Of a stretch of 64,000 nt of DNA, positions 35,686 to 46,491 are shown in pieces. Source of the DNA: Pseudomonas eucalypticola (GTDB lineage: Bacteria; Pseudomonadota; Gammaproteobacteria; Pseudomonadales; Pseudomonadaceae); the NCBI RefSeq assembly GCF_013374995.1, contig NZ_CP056030.1, forward strand, positions 5,922,501-5,986,500, read 5' to 3'. Positions within the stretch are counted from its first letter, which is position 1. Each line of letters starts with the position of its first letter. The position numbers and the translations under genes are program-made. The notes under the pieces were generated by a model. That model made no database searches. It saw only the letters and a program-made list of their open reading frames with translations, and was not told the DNA's origin.

Positions 35686-37065
35686 TCAACATTCGATGGC
35701 GCTGACCGCCAGGCCGCCACGCGAGGTTTCCTTGTACTTGTCATGCATGTCGGCGCCGGTGTCGCGCATGGTGCGGATCACCCTGTCCAAGGAGATAAAG
35801 TGCTGGCCGTCACCGCGCAGGGCCATCTGCGCGGCATTGATGGCTTTCACCGCGGCAATGGCGTTGCGCTCGATGCACGGCACCTGCACCAGGCCGCCGA
35901 CCGGGTCGCAGGTCAGACCGAGGTTGTGCTCCAGGCCGATTTCCGCGGCATTCTCCAATTGCGCCGGGGTGGCGCCGAGGATTTCCGCCAAGCCGGCGGC
36001 GGCCATGGCACAGGCTGAGCCGACCTCGCCCTGGCACCCTACCTCGGCGCCCGAAATGGATGCATTCTTCTTGCACAGGATGCCAATGGCCGCAGCCGCC
36101 AACAGGTAGTCAACGACGTTGGCCTCGCTGACCTCGTCGCTGAACTTCATGTAGTAATGCAGCACCGCAGGGATGATCCCCGCCGCGCCGTTGGTCGGTG
36201 CCGTGACCATGCGCCCGCCCGCGGCATTCTCTTCGTTGACCGCCAGGGCGAACAGGTTCACCCATTCCATGGCGCTCATGGTGGAGCCGATCACGTTGGG
36301 CTTGTTCAGCTCTTGCAGGCTACGGTGCAGGCGCGCCGCGCGCCGCCGCACATTGAGGCCGCCGGGCAGGATGCCCTCGTGCTTGAGGCCATGCTCCACG
36401 CAATCCTGCATGGCATGCCAGAGTTTCATCAGGCCGGCGCGAATCTCCTCCTCGCTGCGCCATACCTTTTCATTCGCCATCATCAACTGCGACACGCGCA
36501 AGTCGTTTTTCTCGCACAACTCCAGCAGTTCGACCGCCGTATTGAAGTCGTAGGGCAACACCGTGTTGTCGGCGTCCAGCACGCCACTGGCCGCTTGGGC
36601 TGAATCGACGACGAAGCCGCCCCCCACCGAATAGTAGGTATCGCGGTGCAATGGGCGACCTTCGGCGGTTTCGGCGACCAGGGTCATGGCGTTGGGGTGG
36701 TAGGGCAGGTTTTCGTCCAGCAACAGCATGTCGCGCTGCCACACGAAGGGGATTGCCCGGGCACCCGCCAGTTGCAGCGTGTCGGTTTCACGCAGGGTGG
36801 CGATGTGCAGGCCGATCGTGGAAGGGTCCACTGCATCGGGCCATTCGCCCATCAGCCCCATGATGACCGCGTTGTCGCTGCCGTGGCCGACCCCCGTGGC
36901 GGACAGCGAACCGTACAGGCGCACCTCGACGCGTTGCACCTGTTCCAGCTCACCGCGCTCACGCAGGCCCTGCACGAACAGGGCGGCGGCACGCATAGGC
37001 CCCACCGTGTGGGAGCTGGACGGCCCGATGCCTATCTTGAACAGGTCAAACACGCTGATCGCCAT
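35686..37065 (-). CDS. sdaB: L-serine dehydratase (iron-sulfur type)
   Basis: Deaminates L-serine to pyruvate and ammonia, the final step turning betaine-derived glycine and C1 into central metabolism. It is a single-chain enzyme of 459 residues: beta-domain first ([16 protein letters not shown] near the N-terminus), then the alpha-domain with the 4Fe-4S cysteines in [15 protein letters not shown] and LTCDPVGG / QVPCIERN. The ATG at 37065 has a perfect AGGAGGTG ribosome site; the longer frame to 37113 is not used. Its placement between gbdR and cbcXWV matches P. aeruginosa, where GbdR induces it. Confidence 0.95.
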   Translation of the reverse strand: MAISVFDLFKIGIGPSSSHTVGPMRAAALFVQGLRERGELEQVQRVEVRLYGSLSATGVGHGSDNAVIMGLMGEWPDAVDPSTIGLHIATLRETDTLQLAGARAIPFVWQRDMLLLDENLPYHPNAMTLVAETAEGRPLHRDTYYSVGGGFVVDSAQAASGVLDADNTVLPYDFNTAVELLELCEKNDLRVSQLMMANEKVWRSEEEIRAGLMKLWHAMQDCVEHGLKHEGILPGGLNVRRRAARLHRSLQELNKPNVIGSTMSAMEWVNLFALAVNEENAAGGRMVTAPTNGAAGIIPAVLHYYMKFSDEVSEANVVDYLLAAAAIGILCKKNASISGAEVGCQGEVGSACAMAAAGLAEILGATPAQLENAAEIGLEHNLGLTCDPVGGLVQVPCIERNAIAAVKAINAAQMALRGDGQHFISLDRVIRTMRDTGADMHDKYKETSRGGLAVSAIEC

Positions 37066-37278
37066 TGCCGAGCACCTCCTGAATTGGGCAGACCGGGCCG
37101 CCACTGCGGCCACTGGCGCAACTGCTACGCTTGAGCGGCGTGCGCCGGATTGCCTTCATCATCAGGCTTCCTGCCACGGGTGCGACGTCTGCAACCGACC
37201 CGCCCATGCCCACCAGCGCCCACGCCCACAGGAAGGCGTTTTCAGCGATGCCCGCGGTCGAAAACCACGCTTGCAGGG

Positions 37279-37341
37279 TTCGGAAAATCTGTAAACGACA
37301 CCACCGGCACTGGAAGCGACCCCCTATGTACTGGTTACGAC
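37279..37341 (-). promoter_or_regulatory. Three tandem 21-bp repeats, candidate GbdR operator for cbcXWV (and sdaB)
   Basis: Read on the minus strand, units start at 37341 (GTCGTAACCAGTAC), 37320 (GTCGCTTCCAGTGC) and 37299 (GTCGTTTACAGATT), each exactly 21 bp apart. The repeats lie 170 bp upstream of cbcX and about 215 bp upstream of the divergent sdaB start. The rest of the 445-bp gap (37066-37510) shows no gene. Confidence 0.6.
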
Positions 37342-37510
37342 CCCCCCTGTAGGCGACGGTTTTTCACTGGTACATGATCAGTCTCGACTCGATTGCACGG
37401 CACCCGGTTAGCGCTGTCTCGTTCAAGCGCTGCCCGCCACCCAACCGCGACCAGAAAGCGGGTCAGCCTGAGCAGGCCGCCCGAGAAAAAACATCCAGGA
37501 GCGCAACCCC

Positions 37511-38458
37511 ATGAAAGGTTCACCATCGTTGTTGTTGGCCGCCATGTTGAGTCTGCCGATGCTGGCCCAGGCCGCCGAACCGGCCCAGTGCCAGACCGTG
37601 AATTTCTCCGACGTCGGCTGGACCGACATTACCGTCACCACCGCGGTGACCAGCGCCGTGTTGCAGTCGCTGGGCTACAAGACCAACACCACCATGATTT
37701 CCGTCCCCGTGACCTACAAGTCCCTGGCCGACGGCAAGAACATGGACGTATTCCTCGGCAACTGGATGCCGACCATGGAAAACGACATCAAGCCATACCG
37801 CGACGCCGGCACCGTGGAAACCGTGCGCGCCAACCTGGAAAACGCCAAATACACCCTGGCCGTACCGCAGGAGCTGTACGACAAGGGCCTGCATGACTTC
37901 GCCGACATCGCCAAATTCAAGAAGGAACTGGACGGCAAGATCTACGGCATCGAGCCGGGCAACGACGGCAACCGTCTGATCCAGAGCATGATCGACAAGA
38001 ACGCCTTTGGCCTGAAGGATGCAGGCTTCAAGGTGGTGGAATCCAGTGAGGCCGGAATGCTGAGCCAGGTGGACCGTGCGCAGCGGCGCAATACCGCCGT
38101 GGTGTTCCTGGGCTGGGAACCGCACCCCATGAACACCCGCTTCAAGATCAAGTACCTGACCGGGGGTGACGACTACTTCGGCCCCAACTTCGGCCAGGCG
38201 ACCATCTACACCAACGTGCGCAAGGGCTACACCCAGGAGTGCAGCAACGTCGGCCAGTTGCTGAAGAACCTGTCGTTCACCCTGCCCATGGAAAGCTCGC
38301 TGATGGGTAATGTGCTGGACGACAAGATGAAGCCGGACGCCGCCGCCAAGGCCTGGCTGAAGAAAAACCCGCAGGTACTGGAAACCTGGCTCGCGGGCGT
38401 GACCACCGTGGACGGCAAACCGGGCCTGGAGGCCGCCAAAGCCAAACTGGCGCAGTAA
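37511..38458 (+). CDS. cbcX: Choline/betaine/carnitine ABC transporter, periplasmic binding protein
   Basis: A 315-residue OpuAC-type binding protein with a signal peptide (MKGSPSLLLAAMLSLPMLAQA). Ligand-cage features: GWTDITVTTAV, the aromatic NWMPTMENDIKPY, GIEPGNDGNRLIQ and FLGWEPHPMN. It is closely similar to CaiX at 27079 in all these elements. AGGAGC lies 8 bases upstream of the ATG. It is first in cbcXWV; in P. aeruginosa CbcX preferentially binds choline and shares the CbcWV core with CaiX and BetX. Confidence 0.94.
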   Translation: MKGSPSLLLAAMLSLPMLAQAAEPAQCQTVNFSDVGWTDITVTTAVTSAVLQSLGYKTNTTMISVPVTYKSLADGKNMDVFLGNWMPTMENDIKPYRDAGTVETVRANLENAKYTLAVPQELYDKGLHDFADIAKFKKELDGKIYGIEPGNDGNRLIQSMIDKNAFGLKDAGFKVVESSEAGMLSQVDRAQRRNTAVVFLGWEPHPMNTRFKIKYLTGGDDYFGPNFGQATIYTNVRKGYTQECSNVGQLLKNLSFTLPMESSLMGNVLDDKMKPDAAAKAWLKKNPQVLETWLAGVTTVDGKPGLEAAKAKLAQ

Positions 38459-38527
38459 CCGCAGAACTTGCGGCGGGCGCACCCGCCGCAAGCCGTTCTT
38501 TCAACTTGCATGCGGACGTTCACTACC

Positions 38528-39373
38528 ATGCTGACTGATCATAAAATCCCCTTGGGCGAATACATCGCCGGTTTCGTCGACTGGTTGACGAAGCATGGCG
38601 CCACCACCTTCGACGCCATTTCTTCCACCCTCGAAGCCATGATCCACGGCCTGACCTATGGCCTGACCTGGTTCAACCCACTGGTATTGATCGCGCTGAT
38701 TGCCGCACTGGCGCATTTCATCCAGCGCAAGTGGGGGCTGACCGCTTTCGTGGTGCTGTCATTCCTGCTGATCCTCAACCTGGGGTACTGGCAGGAAACC
38801 ATGGAAACCCTGGCCCAGGTGCTGTTCGCCACTCTGGTGTGCGTGGCCATCGGCGTCCCGCTGGGAATTGTCGCGGCGCACAAGCCGATGTTCTACACCA
38901 TGATGCGCCCCGTGCTCGACCTGATGCAGACCGTGCCCACTTTCGTGTACCTGATCCCTACCCTGACACTGTTCGGCCTGGGCGTGGTGCCGGGGCTGAT
39001 TTCCACGGTGGTGTTCGCCATTGCCGCGCCCATCCGCCTGACTTACCTGGGCATCCGCGACGTGCCCCATGAACTGCTGGACGCGGGCAAGGCCTTCGGC
39101 TGCTCGCGCCGCCAACTGCTATCGCGCATTGAACTGCCCCATGCCATGCCGAGCATTGCCGCCGGCATTACCCAGTGCATCATGCTGTCGCTGTCGATGG
39201 TGGTCATCGCTGCGCTGGTGGGTGCCGATGGCCTGGGCAAACCTGTGGTCAACGCACTGAACACGGCCGATATCGCCCTGGGCTTCGAAGCCGGCCTGGC
39301 AATCGTGCTGCTGGCGATCATGCTCGACCGTATCTGCAAACAACCCGATGCAAAAGTAGGGGGTGACGCATGA
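38528..39373 (+). CDS. cbcW: Choline/betaine/carnitine ABC transporter, permease
   Basis: Inner-membrane permease of 281 residues with about six helices (around residues 53-75, 80-95, 100-125, 145-175, 205-235, 245-265). The ATPase-contacting EAA-like loop is GIRDVPHELLDAGKAFGCSRRQLL. The ATG at 38528 was taken since the 20 codons before it lack ribosome-site support or membrane character. It overlaps cbcV by 4 bases (ATGA). It works with CbcV and exchangeable binding proteins to import quaternary amines for both osmoprotection and catabolism. Confidence 0.94.
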   Translation: MLTDHKIPLGEYIAGFVDWLTKHGATTFDAISSTLEAMIHGLTYGLTWFNPLVLIALIAALAHFIQRKWGLTAFVVLSFLLILNLGYWQETMETLAQVLFATLVCVAIGVPLGIVAAHKPMFYTMMRPVLDLMQTVPTFVYLIPTLTLFGLGVVPGLISTVVFAIAAPIRLTYLGIRDVPHELLDAGKAFGCSRRQLLSRIELPHAMPSIAAGITQCIMLSLSMVVIAALVGADGLGKPVVNALNTADIALGFEAGLAIVLLAIMLDRICKQPDAKVGGDA

Positions 39374-40548
39374 GCATAATCCGCTTCGACCAGGTAGACG
39401 TCGTCTTCTCCAATAAACCGCGGGAGGCGCTCAGCCTGCTGGACCAAGGCCTCTCGCGGGACCAGATCCTGAAAAAGACCGGCCTGGTGGTGGGCGTCGA
39501 GAAAGCCAGCCTGGACATCAACAAAGGCGAGATCTGCGTACTGATGGGGCTGTCGGGCTCAGGCAAGTCCAGCCTGCTGCGCTGCATCAACGGCCTCAAC
39601 ACCGTCAGCCGCGGCAACCTGTACATCGAGCATGAAGGGGCGCAGATCGACATCGCCCACTGCACGCCGGCAGAATTGAAGATGATGCGCACCAAGCGCA
39701 TCGCCATGGTGTTCCAGAAGTTCGCCCTGATGCCCTGGCTGACGGTGCGCGAGAACATCAGCTTCGGCCTGGAAATGCAGGGCCGCCCCGAGAAGGAACG
39801 GCGCCAGCTGGTGGACGAGAAGCTGGAGCTGGTGGGCCTGACCCAATGGCGCAACAAGAAGCCCGACGAGTTGTCCGGCGGCATGCAGCAGCGTGTGGGC
39901 CTGGCCCGTGCGCTGGCCATGGACGCCGACATTCTGCTGATGGACGAACCGTTCTCCGCCCTCGACCCGCTGATTCGCCAAGGCCTGCAGGACGAACTGC
40001 TGGCCCTGCAGAACAAGCTGAGCAAGACCATCGTCTTCGTCAGCCATGACCTGGACGAAGCGCTGAAACTGGGCACCCGCATCGCCATCATGAAAGACGG
40101 CAAGATCATCCAGTACAGCAAGCCTGAAGAAATCGTGCTCAACCCCGCCGACGACTACGTGCGCACGTTCGTCGCCCATACCAACCCGCTCAACGTACTG
40201 TGCGGCCGCAGCCTGATGCGCACGCTGGAGAACTGCAAACGCATCAACGGCTCAGTGTGCCTGGACCCGGGTGGCGACTCCTGGATAGACCTGGCCGAGG
40301 GCAACACCATCAAAGGTGCGCGCCAGGGCGCCGGGGTGCTGGACCTGCAAAACTGGGCACCGGGCCAAGCGGTCGAAGGCCTGGGCCGCCAGCCGACCCT
40401 GGTGGGTGCCGACATCGGCATGCGCGATGCCTTGCAGATTCGCTACCAGACGGGCAACAAACTGGTGCTTCACGACAACAATCGGGTGGTAGGGATATTG
40501 GGTGACAGCGAGCTGTATCACGCGCTGTTGGGCAAGAACCTGGGGTGA
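39370..40548 (+). CDS. cbcV: Choline/betaine/carnitine ABC transporter, ATPase
   Basis: Cytoplasmic ATPase subunit, 392 residues. Walker A GLSGSGKSSLL is near residue 60, the signature LSGGMQQRVGLARAL near 174, and Walker B ILLMDEPFSALDP near 195, followed by the VSHDLDEAL switch. The C-terminal 115 residues form an accessory domain of the ProV/OpuAA type, which in relatives senses ionic strength; CBS motifs are degenerate here. The start overlaps cbcW. A long hairpin follows the stop, towards betT. Confidence 0.94.
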   Translation: MSIIRFDQVDVVFSNKPREALSLLDQGLSRDQILKKTGLVVGVEKASLDINKGEICVLMGLSGSGKSSLLRCINGLNTVSRGNLYIEHEGAQIDIAHCTPAELKMMRTKRIAMVFQKFALMPWLTVRENISFGLEMQGRPEKERRQLVDEKLELVGLTQWRNKKPDELSGGMQQRVGLARALAMDADILLMDEPFSALDPLIRQGLQDELLALQNKLSKTIVFVSHDLDEALKLGTRIAIMKDGKIIQYSKPEEIVLNPADDYVRTFVAHTNPLNVLCGRSLMRTLENCKRINGSVCLDPGGDSWIDLAEGNTIKGARQGAGVLDLQNWAPGQAVEGLGRQPTLVGADIGMRDALQIRYQTGNKLVLHDNNRVVGILGDSELYHALLGKNLG

Positions 40549-40557
40549 AGCTGATAG

Positions 40558-40592
40558 CCTCATCGCGAGCAAGCGTTGCTCGCGATGAGGCC
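40558..40592. terminator. Long perfect hairpin between cbcV and betT
   Basis: GCCTCATCGCGAGCAA at 40558-40573 and its complement TTGCTCGCGATGAGGC at 40577-40592 form a 16-bp perfect stem with a 3-base loop. No T-run follows on either side, so it is REP-like, but its place between convergent genes suggests it ends or protects both transcripts. Confidence 0.65.
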
Positions 40593-40607
40593 TGAACAGG
40601 CGCTACG

Positions 40608-42224
40608 TCAACGGCGGATGAACTCGCGCCCACCCAGTGCCAGCAACTCGGCCTGCATTTGCTCCAAGCGGTCCTCTTCAGCCTTGGCGTCCTGCTTCAT
40701 GGCCTTGACCAGGCCCCACATGAACAGCAACAGCACCACCGAGAACGGCAGGCCCGCCAGTACCACCATGGTCTGCATGGCTTCGAAGTTGCCTGCGAAC
40801 AGCAGGCCGATGGTCACCAGGGTAATGATCGCCGACCAGAGGATACGCAGCCAGTGAGGGGCATCTTCATCCACATCGCCGCCTTTGCACGACAGGTTGG
40901 CCATCATCACCGCGCCGGAGTCCGCCGGGGTGAGGAACAGCACGAAGCCGACGAAAATGGCCACGCCGATGACGATCTTCGACGCCGGGAAGTGGTCCAG
41001 CAACTGGTACATGGCCATGGACGGCTGCTCCAGCGCGGTCTTGCCCAGCTCTGCTACGTTCTGGTTCATCACCAGGTCCAGGGCGGTATTGCCGAACACC
41101 GACAGCCACGCCAGGGTGAAACCCAACGGAATCAGCAACACGCCGAACACCAGTTCACGCACGGTGCGGCCACGGGAAATACGTGCGATGAACATGCCCA
41201 CGAATGGCGCCCAGGAAATCCACCAGGCCCAGTAGAACAGGGTCCACAGGCCCAACCAGCGTTCCGACTTGGCGGTGTCGCCGGTGTACACGTACAGGTC
41301 GAAGGTTTTCAGCACCACGCCATTGAGGTAGTCGCCGATATTCTGGATGAAGCCATTGAGCAGGTGCAGCGTGTCACCGGCCAGCAGCACGAACAGCAGC
41401 AGGCCGCTGAACAGGATGATGTTCAGGTTCGACAGGCGACGGATGCCGTTCTCTACCCCCGACACCGCGGCGATGGTCGCCACCGTGCTCATCACCAGGA
41501 TCACGATCAGCAGGTTGGTGTTGTTGTGCTGCATGCCGAACAGGTGTTCCAGGCCCGAGGACACCTGCATGGCACCGATGCCCAGGTTGGTCACCAGGCC
41601 CAGCAGGGTCACGAACATGCCGAACCCGTCCACCGCATCACCGGCCAGGCCCTTGACCCAGCGCTGCCCTACCAGCGGGTACAGCGCCGAGCGCAGCGCC
41701 AGCGGCTGATTGTGCCGGTAGGCGAAATACGCCACCGCCAGGCCTACCAGCGCATAGATGGCCCAGCCATGCAGGCCCCAGTGCAGGAAGGTCAGTTGCA
41801 CGGCCTGACGAGCGGCAGCACTGCTGGCCGAAACGCCCTCGGGCGGGTTGAAAAAGTGATCCAGCGGCTCCGATGCACCGAAGTACAGCAGGGAAATGCC
41901 GATGCCAGAGGAGAACAGCATGCCCGCCCAGGCGCCATAGCTGAAGTCGGGGGTATCGTCCTTGGTGCCCAGCTTCAGTTTGCCGAACGACGTGAACGCC
42001 AGGCCCACCACGAACACCAGGTAGGCACCGATGACCAGCATGTAATACCAGCCAAAACTTTTCGACAGCCAATCCTGGGCCTGGCCGAGCATATGCCCGG
42101 CCTGTTGGGGCGCGGCGATCAGCACCGCGGTGAGCAGCAGTATCAGAATCGTCGATGCGTAAAACACGACGGGGTTGAGCCGAACCCTTTCGGTGGGGTT
42201 CTTGATCAAGGAGGCAGAACTCAT
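40608..42224 (-). CDS. betT: Choline transporter, BCCT family
   Basis: Secondary choline uptake protein, 538 residues, 12 transmembrane helices. BCCT signature elements are intact: MLFSSGIGISLLYFGASEP, GLHGWAIYALVGL and the Trp-rich LFYWAWWISWAPFVGMFIAR. The C-terminal cytoplasmic tail is short, as in osmolarity-independent BetT1-type carriers, in contrast to E. coli BetT. The ATG at 42224 is chosen over an upstream frame to 42272. It is divergent from betIBA, with a shared operator, so choline uptake and oxidation are co-induced. Confidence 0.93.
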   Translation of the reverse strand: MSSASLIKNPTERVRLNPVVFYASTILILLLTAVLIAAPQQAGHMLGQAQDWLSKSFGWYYMLVIGAYLVFVVGLAFTSFGKLKLGTKDDTPDFSYGAWAGMLFSSGIGISLLYFGASEPLDHFFNPPEGVSASSAAARQAVQLTFLHWGLHGWAIYALVGLAVAYFAYRHNQPLALRSALYPLVGQRWVKGLAGDAVDGFGMFVTLLGLVTNLGIGAMQVSSGLEHLFGMQHNNTNLLIVILVMSTVATIAAVSGVENGIRRLSNLNIILFSGLLLFVLLAGDTLHLLNGFIQNIGDYLNGVVLKTFDLYVYTGDTAKSERWLGLWTLFYWAWWISWAPFVGMFIARISRGRTVRELVFGVLLIPLGFTLAWLSVFGNTALDLVMNQNVAELGKTALEQPSMAMYQLLDHFPASKIVIGVAIFVGFVLFLTPADSGAVMMANLSCKGGDVDEDAPHWLRILWSAIITLVTIGLLFAGNFEAMQTMVVLAGLPFSVVLLLFMWGLVKAMKQDAKAEEDRLEQMQAELLALGGREFIRR

Positions 42225-42410
42225 GGCACAGATGCTCCAGGCAGTGCGAGAGAAGGACACACAGGGACTCATTCCTTAGGCGAATGGGACAATACCCACA
42301 CGCCCAGGAGTGATATAAAGCACCTCGATTTTTTTCGGGGTGCCATTTGTGCCACTCGGACGCCCGCAAAGCATGTCAATGGCACAAATTGTCGCAGAGC
42401 TTATTCTTTG

Positions 42411-42430
42411 TTGATTGAACGTTCAATCAA
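42411..42430. promoter_or_regulatory. BetI operator, perfect 20-bp palindrome
   Basis: TTGATTGAACGTTCAATCAA is a perfect palindrome in the betT-betI gap, 71 bp upstream of the betI start and 186 bp upstream of betT. It agrees with the ATTGAACGTTCAAT-type core known for the choline-responsive TetR repressor BetI. Confidence 0.85.
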
Positions 42431-42501
42431 AACAAAATAGACTGGTCTTCGCCGAGACGGGCGGCTTGCTGTCCGTCGCAAGGCCAAAGGAGAAGTTTTC
42501 A

Positions 42502-43095
42502 ATGCCCAAGGTCGGTATGCAGCCCATACGCCGCCAGCAGTTGATCGAAGCCACGTTGCTGGCGGTCGACCAGGTCGGAATGGCAGATGCCAGCATTGCG
42601 CTGATCGCCCGCCTGGCGGGGGTCTCGAATGGAATCATCAGTCACTACTTTCAGGACAAGAACGGCCTGATCGCAGCGACCATGCGCTACCTGATGAACG
42701 CCCTGATCGAAAATGTCCGGGCCCGGCGCCAGGCTCTGGGGGACGAAAGCCCCCGCGCCCACCTGCAGGTGATCATCGAAGGCAACTTCGACGCCAGCCA
42801 GGTCAACGGCCCGGCGATGAAAACCTGGTTGGCCTTCTGGGCGGCCAGCATGCACCAGCCGTCTTTGCACCGGTTGCAGCGGATCAATGACCACCGCCTG
42901 TATTCCAACCTGTGCTGCCAGTTCCGCCGCGTATTGCCGCAGGAACAGGCACGCAGCGCCGCCCGCGGGCTGGCTGCACTGATCGACGGGCTGTGGTTGC
43001 GCGGCGCGCTCTCGGGCGACGCCTTTGACACTGAGCAGGCGCAGCAAATCGCCTACGAATACATGGATCAGCAACTGGCGAAGCAGATGAACTAG
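42502..43095 (+). CDS. betI: Choline-responsive transcriptional repressor BetI
   Basis: TetR-family repressor of 197 residues. The helix-turn-helix lies in residues about 25-55 ([27 protein letters not shown]). The C-terminal ligand domain has [12 protein letters not shown], the aromatic residues that form the choline pocket in BetI. The start is the ATG at 42502 behind AAAGGAGA; earlier open frame to 42415 overlaps the operator and is not used. It heads the betIBA unit, is 53 bases before betB, and probably represses itself and divergent betT through the palindrome at 42411-42430. Confidence 0.95.
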   Translation: MPKVGMQPIRRQQLIEATLLAVDQVGMADASIALIARLAGVSNGIISHYFQDKNGLIAATMRYLMNALIENVRARRQALGDESPRAHLQVIIEGNFDASQVNGPAMKTWLAFWAASMHQPSLHRLQRINDHRLYSNLCCQFRRVLPQEQARSAARGLAALIDGLWLRGALSGDAFDTEQAQQIAYEYMDQQLAKQMN

Positions 43096-43148
43096 CGGTG
43101 ACACGCTCGCATCTGCCCGCTACCCAGACAAGCACTTGCGAGGACACT

Positions 43149-44621
43149 ATGGCCCGTTTCGAACTGCAAAAACTCTACATTGACGGCGGTTACGTGGACG
43201 CTTCCAGCGACGCCACCTTCGACGCCATCAACCCGGCCAACGGCGAAGTGCTGGCCCAGGTTCAGCGGGCCACCGAGGCCGATGTGGAGCGCGCCGTGGT
43301 CAGCGCCGAAAAAGGCCAGAAAGTCTGGGCCGCCATGACCGCCATGGAGCGTTCGCGCATCCTGCGCCGCGCCGTGGACATTCTGCGCGAGCGCAACGAC
43401 GAGCTGGCTGCCTTGGAAACCCTGGACACCGGCAAGGCGTACTCGGAAACCCGCTACGTGGACATCGTCACCGGTGCCGACGTACTGGAGTACTACGCCG
43501 GCCTGGTGCCTGCCATCGAAGGTGAGCAGATCCCGCTGCGCGACACCTCGTTCGTCTACACCCGCCGCGAGCCGCTGGGCGTGACCGTGGGTATCGGTGC
43601 CTGGAACTACCCGATCCAGATCGCTCTGTGGAAATCCGCCCCGGCGCTGGCCGCGGGCAACGCGATGATCTTCAAGCCCAGCGAAGTCACCTCGCTGACC
43701 ACCCTGAAGCTGGCCGAGATCTACACCGAAGCCGGCCTGCCAGCCGGTGTGTTCAACGTGCTGACCGGCAGCGGCCGTGAAGTGGGCAGCTGGCTGACCG
43801 AGCACCCGCGCATCGAGAAAATCTCCTTCACCGGCGGCACCGACACCGGCAAGAAGGTCATGGCCAGCGCGTCGAGCAGCTCGCTGAAGGAAGTGACCAT
43901 GGAGCTGGGCGGCAAGAGCCCGCTGATCATTTTCGACGACGCCGACCTGGACCGCGCCGCCGACATCGCCATGATGGCCAACTTCTACAGCTCGGGCCAG
44001 GTGTGCACCAACGGCACCCGCGTGTTCGTGCCCAACGCCCTGAAGGCAGCGTTCGAAGCCAAGATCGTCGAACGCGTGAAGCGTATCCGCGTAGGCAACC
44101 CGGAAAACGAAAACACCAACTTCGGCCCCCTGGTGAGCTTCGCCCACATGGAAAGCGTGCTGGGCTACATCGCCAAGGGCAAGGCAGAAGGCGCGCGCGT
44201 ACTGTGCGGCGGCGAGCGCCTGACCGAGGGTGAATTCGCCCAGGGCGCCTACGTGGCCCCGACCGTGTTCACCGACTGCCGTGACGACATGACCATCGTG
44301 CGCGAAGAGATCTTCGGCCCGGTGATGGCCATCCTCGGCTACGACAGCGAGGACGAAGTGATCCGCCGTGCCAACGACACCGACTTCGGCCTGGCCGCCG
44401 GCATCGTCACCCAGAACCTGACCCGCGCCCACCGCGTGATTCACCAACTGGAAGCCGGTATCTGCTGGATCAACGCCTGGGGCGAATCCGACGCCAAAAT
44501 GCCGGTCGGCGGCTACAAGCAATCGGGCGTGGGCCGCGAGAACGGCATCAGCTCGCTGAACCAGTACACCCGGATCAAATCGATCCAGGTTGAACTGGGC
44601 GATTACGCCTCGGTGTTCTAA
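43149..44621 (+). CDS. betB: Betaine aldehyde dehydrogenase
   Basis: NAD(P)-dependent oxidation of betaine aldehyde to glycine betaine. It has 490 residues, as in P. aeruginosa. Catalytic glutamate is in [12 protein letters not shown] (near 252) and the catalytic cysteine in [12 protein letters not shown] (near 286). The cofactor motif [11 protein letters not shown] is present. The ATG at 43149 is the family start; the frame opens at 43098 just past betI. Cytoplasmic; second gene of betIBA. Confidence 0.97.
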   Translation: MARFELQKLYIDGGYVDASSDATFDAINPANGEVLAQVQRATEADVERAVVSAEKGQKVWAAMTAMERSRILRRAVDILRERNDELAALETLDTGKAYSETRYVDIVTGADVLEYYAGLVPAIEGEQIPLRDTSFVYTRREPLGVTVGIGAWNYPIQIALWKSAPALAAGNAMIFKPSEVTSLTTLKLAEIYTEAGLPAGVFNVLTGSGREVGSWLTEHPRIEKISFTGGTDTGKKVMASASSSSLKEVTMELGGKSPLIIFDDADLDRAADIAMMANFYSSGQVCTNGTRVFVPNALKAAFEAKIVERVKRIRVGNPENENTNFGPLVSFAHMESVLGYIAKGKAEGARVLCGGERLTEGEFAQGAYVAPTVFTDCRDDMTIVREEIFGPVMAILGYDSEDEVIRRANDTDFGLAAGIVTQNLTRAHRVIHQLEAGICWINAWGESDAKMPVGGYKQSGVGRENGISSLNQYTRIKSIQVELGDYASVF

Positions 44622-44652
44622 AGCCGCCCCCTGCCCGGCCCGCCATTCCCCT

Positions 44653-44730
44653 GTGGACCGGGCGAAGCTCGGGAAATGGCCACCGCCATCCAGCGCGGCG
44701 CCCCTTCCCGAGCTGACGCCCGGCCCCACA
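44653..44730. repeat. Dispersed hairpin element, copy 3 (arms everted)
   Basis: GTGGACCGGGCGAAGCTCGG begins at 44653 and TTCCCGAGCTGACGCCCGGC at 44705. The two arms are in the opposite outward/inward order from copies 1 and 2, so the GGGAA ends face each other. It lies within the betB-betA operon and could attenuate betA. Confidence 0.65.
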
Positions 44731-44789
44731 TGAGCGGGGGCCGCGCAACCCCACGACGATTTTCCCCCACCCAAAACGAGGGAGCAGAA

Positions 44790-46481
44790 ATGTCCAAAGA
44801 ATTCGACTACATCATCATTGGGGCCGGCTCGGCCGGTAACACCCTGGCCACCCGCCTGACCGAAGACCAGGGCGTCACTGTCCTGCTGCTGGAAGCTGGC
44901 GGCCCCGACTACCGCTTCGACTTCCGTACCCAGATGCCCGCCGCCCTGGCCTTCCCGCTGCAGGGCCGCCGCTACAACTGGGCGTACGAGACCGACCCGG
45001 AGCCGCACATGAACAACCGCCGCATGGAATGCGGCCGCGGCAAGGGCCTGGGTGGCTCGTCGCTGATCAACGGCATGTGCTACATCCGCGGCAACGCCAT
45101 GGACTACGACGGCTGGGCCAAGCTGCCTGGCCTGGAAGACTGGACCTACCTGGACTGCCTGCCGTACTTCCGCAAGGCGGAAACCCGCGACATCGGCCCC
45201 AACGACTACCACGGCGGTGAAGGTCCGGTGAGCGTCACCACGCCCAAGGCCGGCAACAACCCGCTGTTCCACGCCATGGTCGAGGCCGGTGTGCAGGCCG
45301 GTTACCCGCGCACCGACGACCTCAACGGCTACCAGCAGGAAGGCTTCGGCCCCATGGACCGCACCGTGACGCCCAAGGGCCGTCGCGCCAGCACCGCCCG
45401 TGGCTACCTGGACACCGCCAAGCAGCGCGACACCTTGACCATCGTCACCCACGCCCTCACCGATCGCATCCTGTTCGACGGCAAGCGCGCCGTGGGCGTG
45501 TCGTACCTGGTGGGCGAGAGCAATACCCCGGTCGAAGCCCGTGCCCGCAAGGAAGTGCTGCTGTGCAGCGGCGCCATCGCCTCGCCGCAAATCCTGCAGC
45601 GTTCCGGCGTCGGCCCGAAAGACTTGCTCGAGAGCCTGGACATTCCGGTGGTTCATGACCTGCCGGGCGTGGGCCAGAACCTGCAAGACCACCTGGAAAT
45701 GTACCTGCAGTACGCCTGCACCAAGCCAGTGTCGCTGTACCCATCGCTGCTGTGGTGGAACCAGCCGGCCATCGGTGCCGAGTGGATGTTCAACGGTACC
45801 GGCATCGGCGCCAGCAACCAGTTCGAGGCCGGCGGTTTCATCCGCTCGCGTCCGGAATTCGAATGGCCGAACATTCAGTACCACTTCCTGCCAGTAGCGA
45901 TCAATTACAACGGCAGCAACGGTGTGAAGGAACACGGTTTCCAGGCCCACGTGGGCTCCATGCGTTCGCCGAGCCGCGGCCGCGTGCAGCTGAAATCGAA
46001 GAACCCGCGCGAATACCCGAGCATCCTCTTCAACTACATGGCTACTGAACAGGACTGGCAGGAATTCCGTGACGGCATTCGCCTGACCCGGGAAATCATG
46101 CAGCAGCCGGCCCTGGACGAATTCCGTGGCCGCGAGATCAGCCCCGGTATCGAGGTGCAGAGCGACGAGGAACTGGACACATTCGTGCGCGAGCACGCCG
46201 AGACGGCGTTCCACCCATCGTGCTCGTGCAAGATGGGCACCGACGAGATGGCGGTGGTCGACGGCCAGGGCCGCGTGCATGGCCTGCAAAGCCTGCGCGT
46301 GGTCGATGCGTCGATCATGCCGATCATCACCACCGGCAACCTCAACGCGCCGACGATCATGATCGCCGAGAAGATCGCCGACAAGATCCGCGGCCGCCAG
46401 CCGCTGCCGCGCAGCACCGCTGACTACTACGTGGCCGGGGATGCGCCGGTGCGCAAAGCACCTATGCGCGCAGTGCAGTAA
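44790..46481 (+). CDS. betA: Choline dehydrogenase
   Basis: FAD-dependent GMC oxidoreductase of 563 residues, oxidising choline to betaine aldehyde at the membrane. The N-terminal FAD motif [17 protein letters not shown] is at residues 7-23. GMC signature 1 lies around [20 protein letters not shown], and the catalytic histidine is in [11 protein letters not shown] near 470. GGAG precedes the ATG at 44790 by 6 bases. It ends the betIBA unit, followed by hairpin copy 4. Confidence 0.97.
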   Translation: MSKEFDYIIIGAGSAGNTLATRLTEDQGVTVLLLEAGGPDYRFDFRTQMPAALAFPLQGRRYNWAYETDPEPHMNNRRMECGRGKGLGGSSLINGMCYIRGNAMDYDGWAKLPGLEDWTYLDCLPYFRKAETRDIGPNDYHGGEGPVSVTTPKAGNNPLFHAMVEAGVQAGYPRTDDLNGYQQEGFGPMDRTVTPKGRRASTARGYLDTAKQRDTLTIVTHALTDRILFDGKRAVGVSYLVGESNTPVEARARKEVLLCSGAIASPQILQRSGVGPKDLLESLDIPVVHDLPGVGQNLQDHLEMYLQYACTKPVSLYPSLLWWNQPAIGAEWMFNGTGIGASNQFEAGGFIRSRPEFEWPNIQYHFLPVAINYNGSNGVKEHGFQAHVGSMRSPSRGRVQLKSKNPREYPSILFNYMATEQDWQEFRDGIRLTREIMQQPALDEFRGREISPGIEVQSDEELDTFVREHAETAFHPSCSCKMGTDEMAVVDGQGRVHGLQSLRVVDASIMPIITTGNLNAPTIMIAEKIADKIRGRQPLPRSTADYYVAGDAPVRKAPMRAVQ

Positions 46482-46491
46482 CCGCGTCGCC

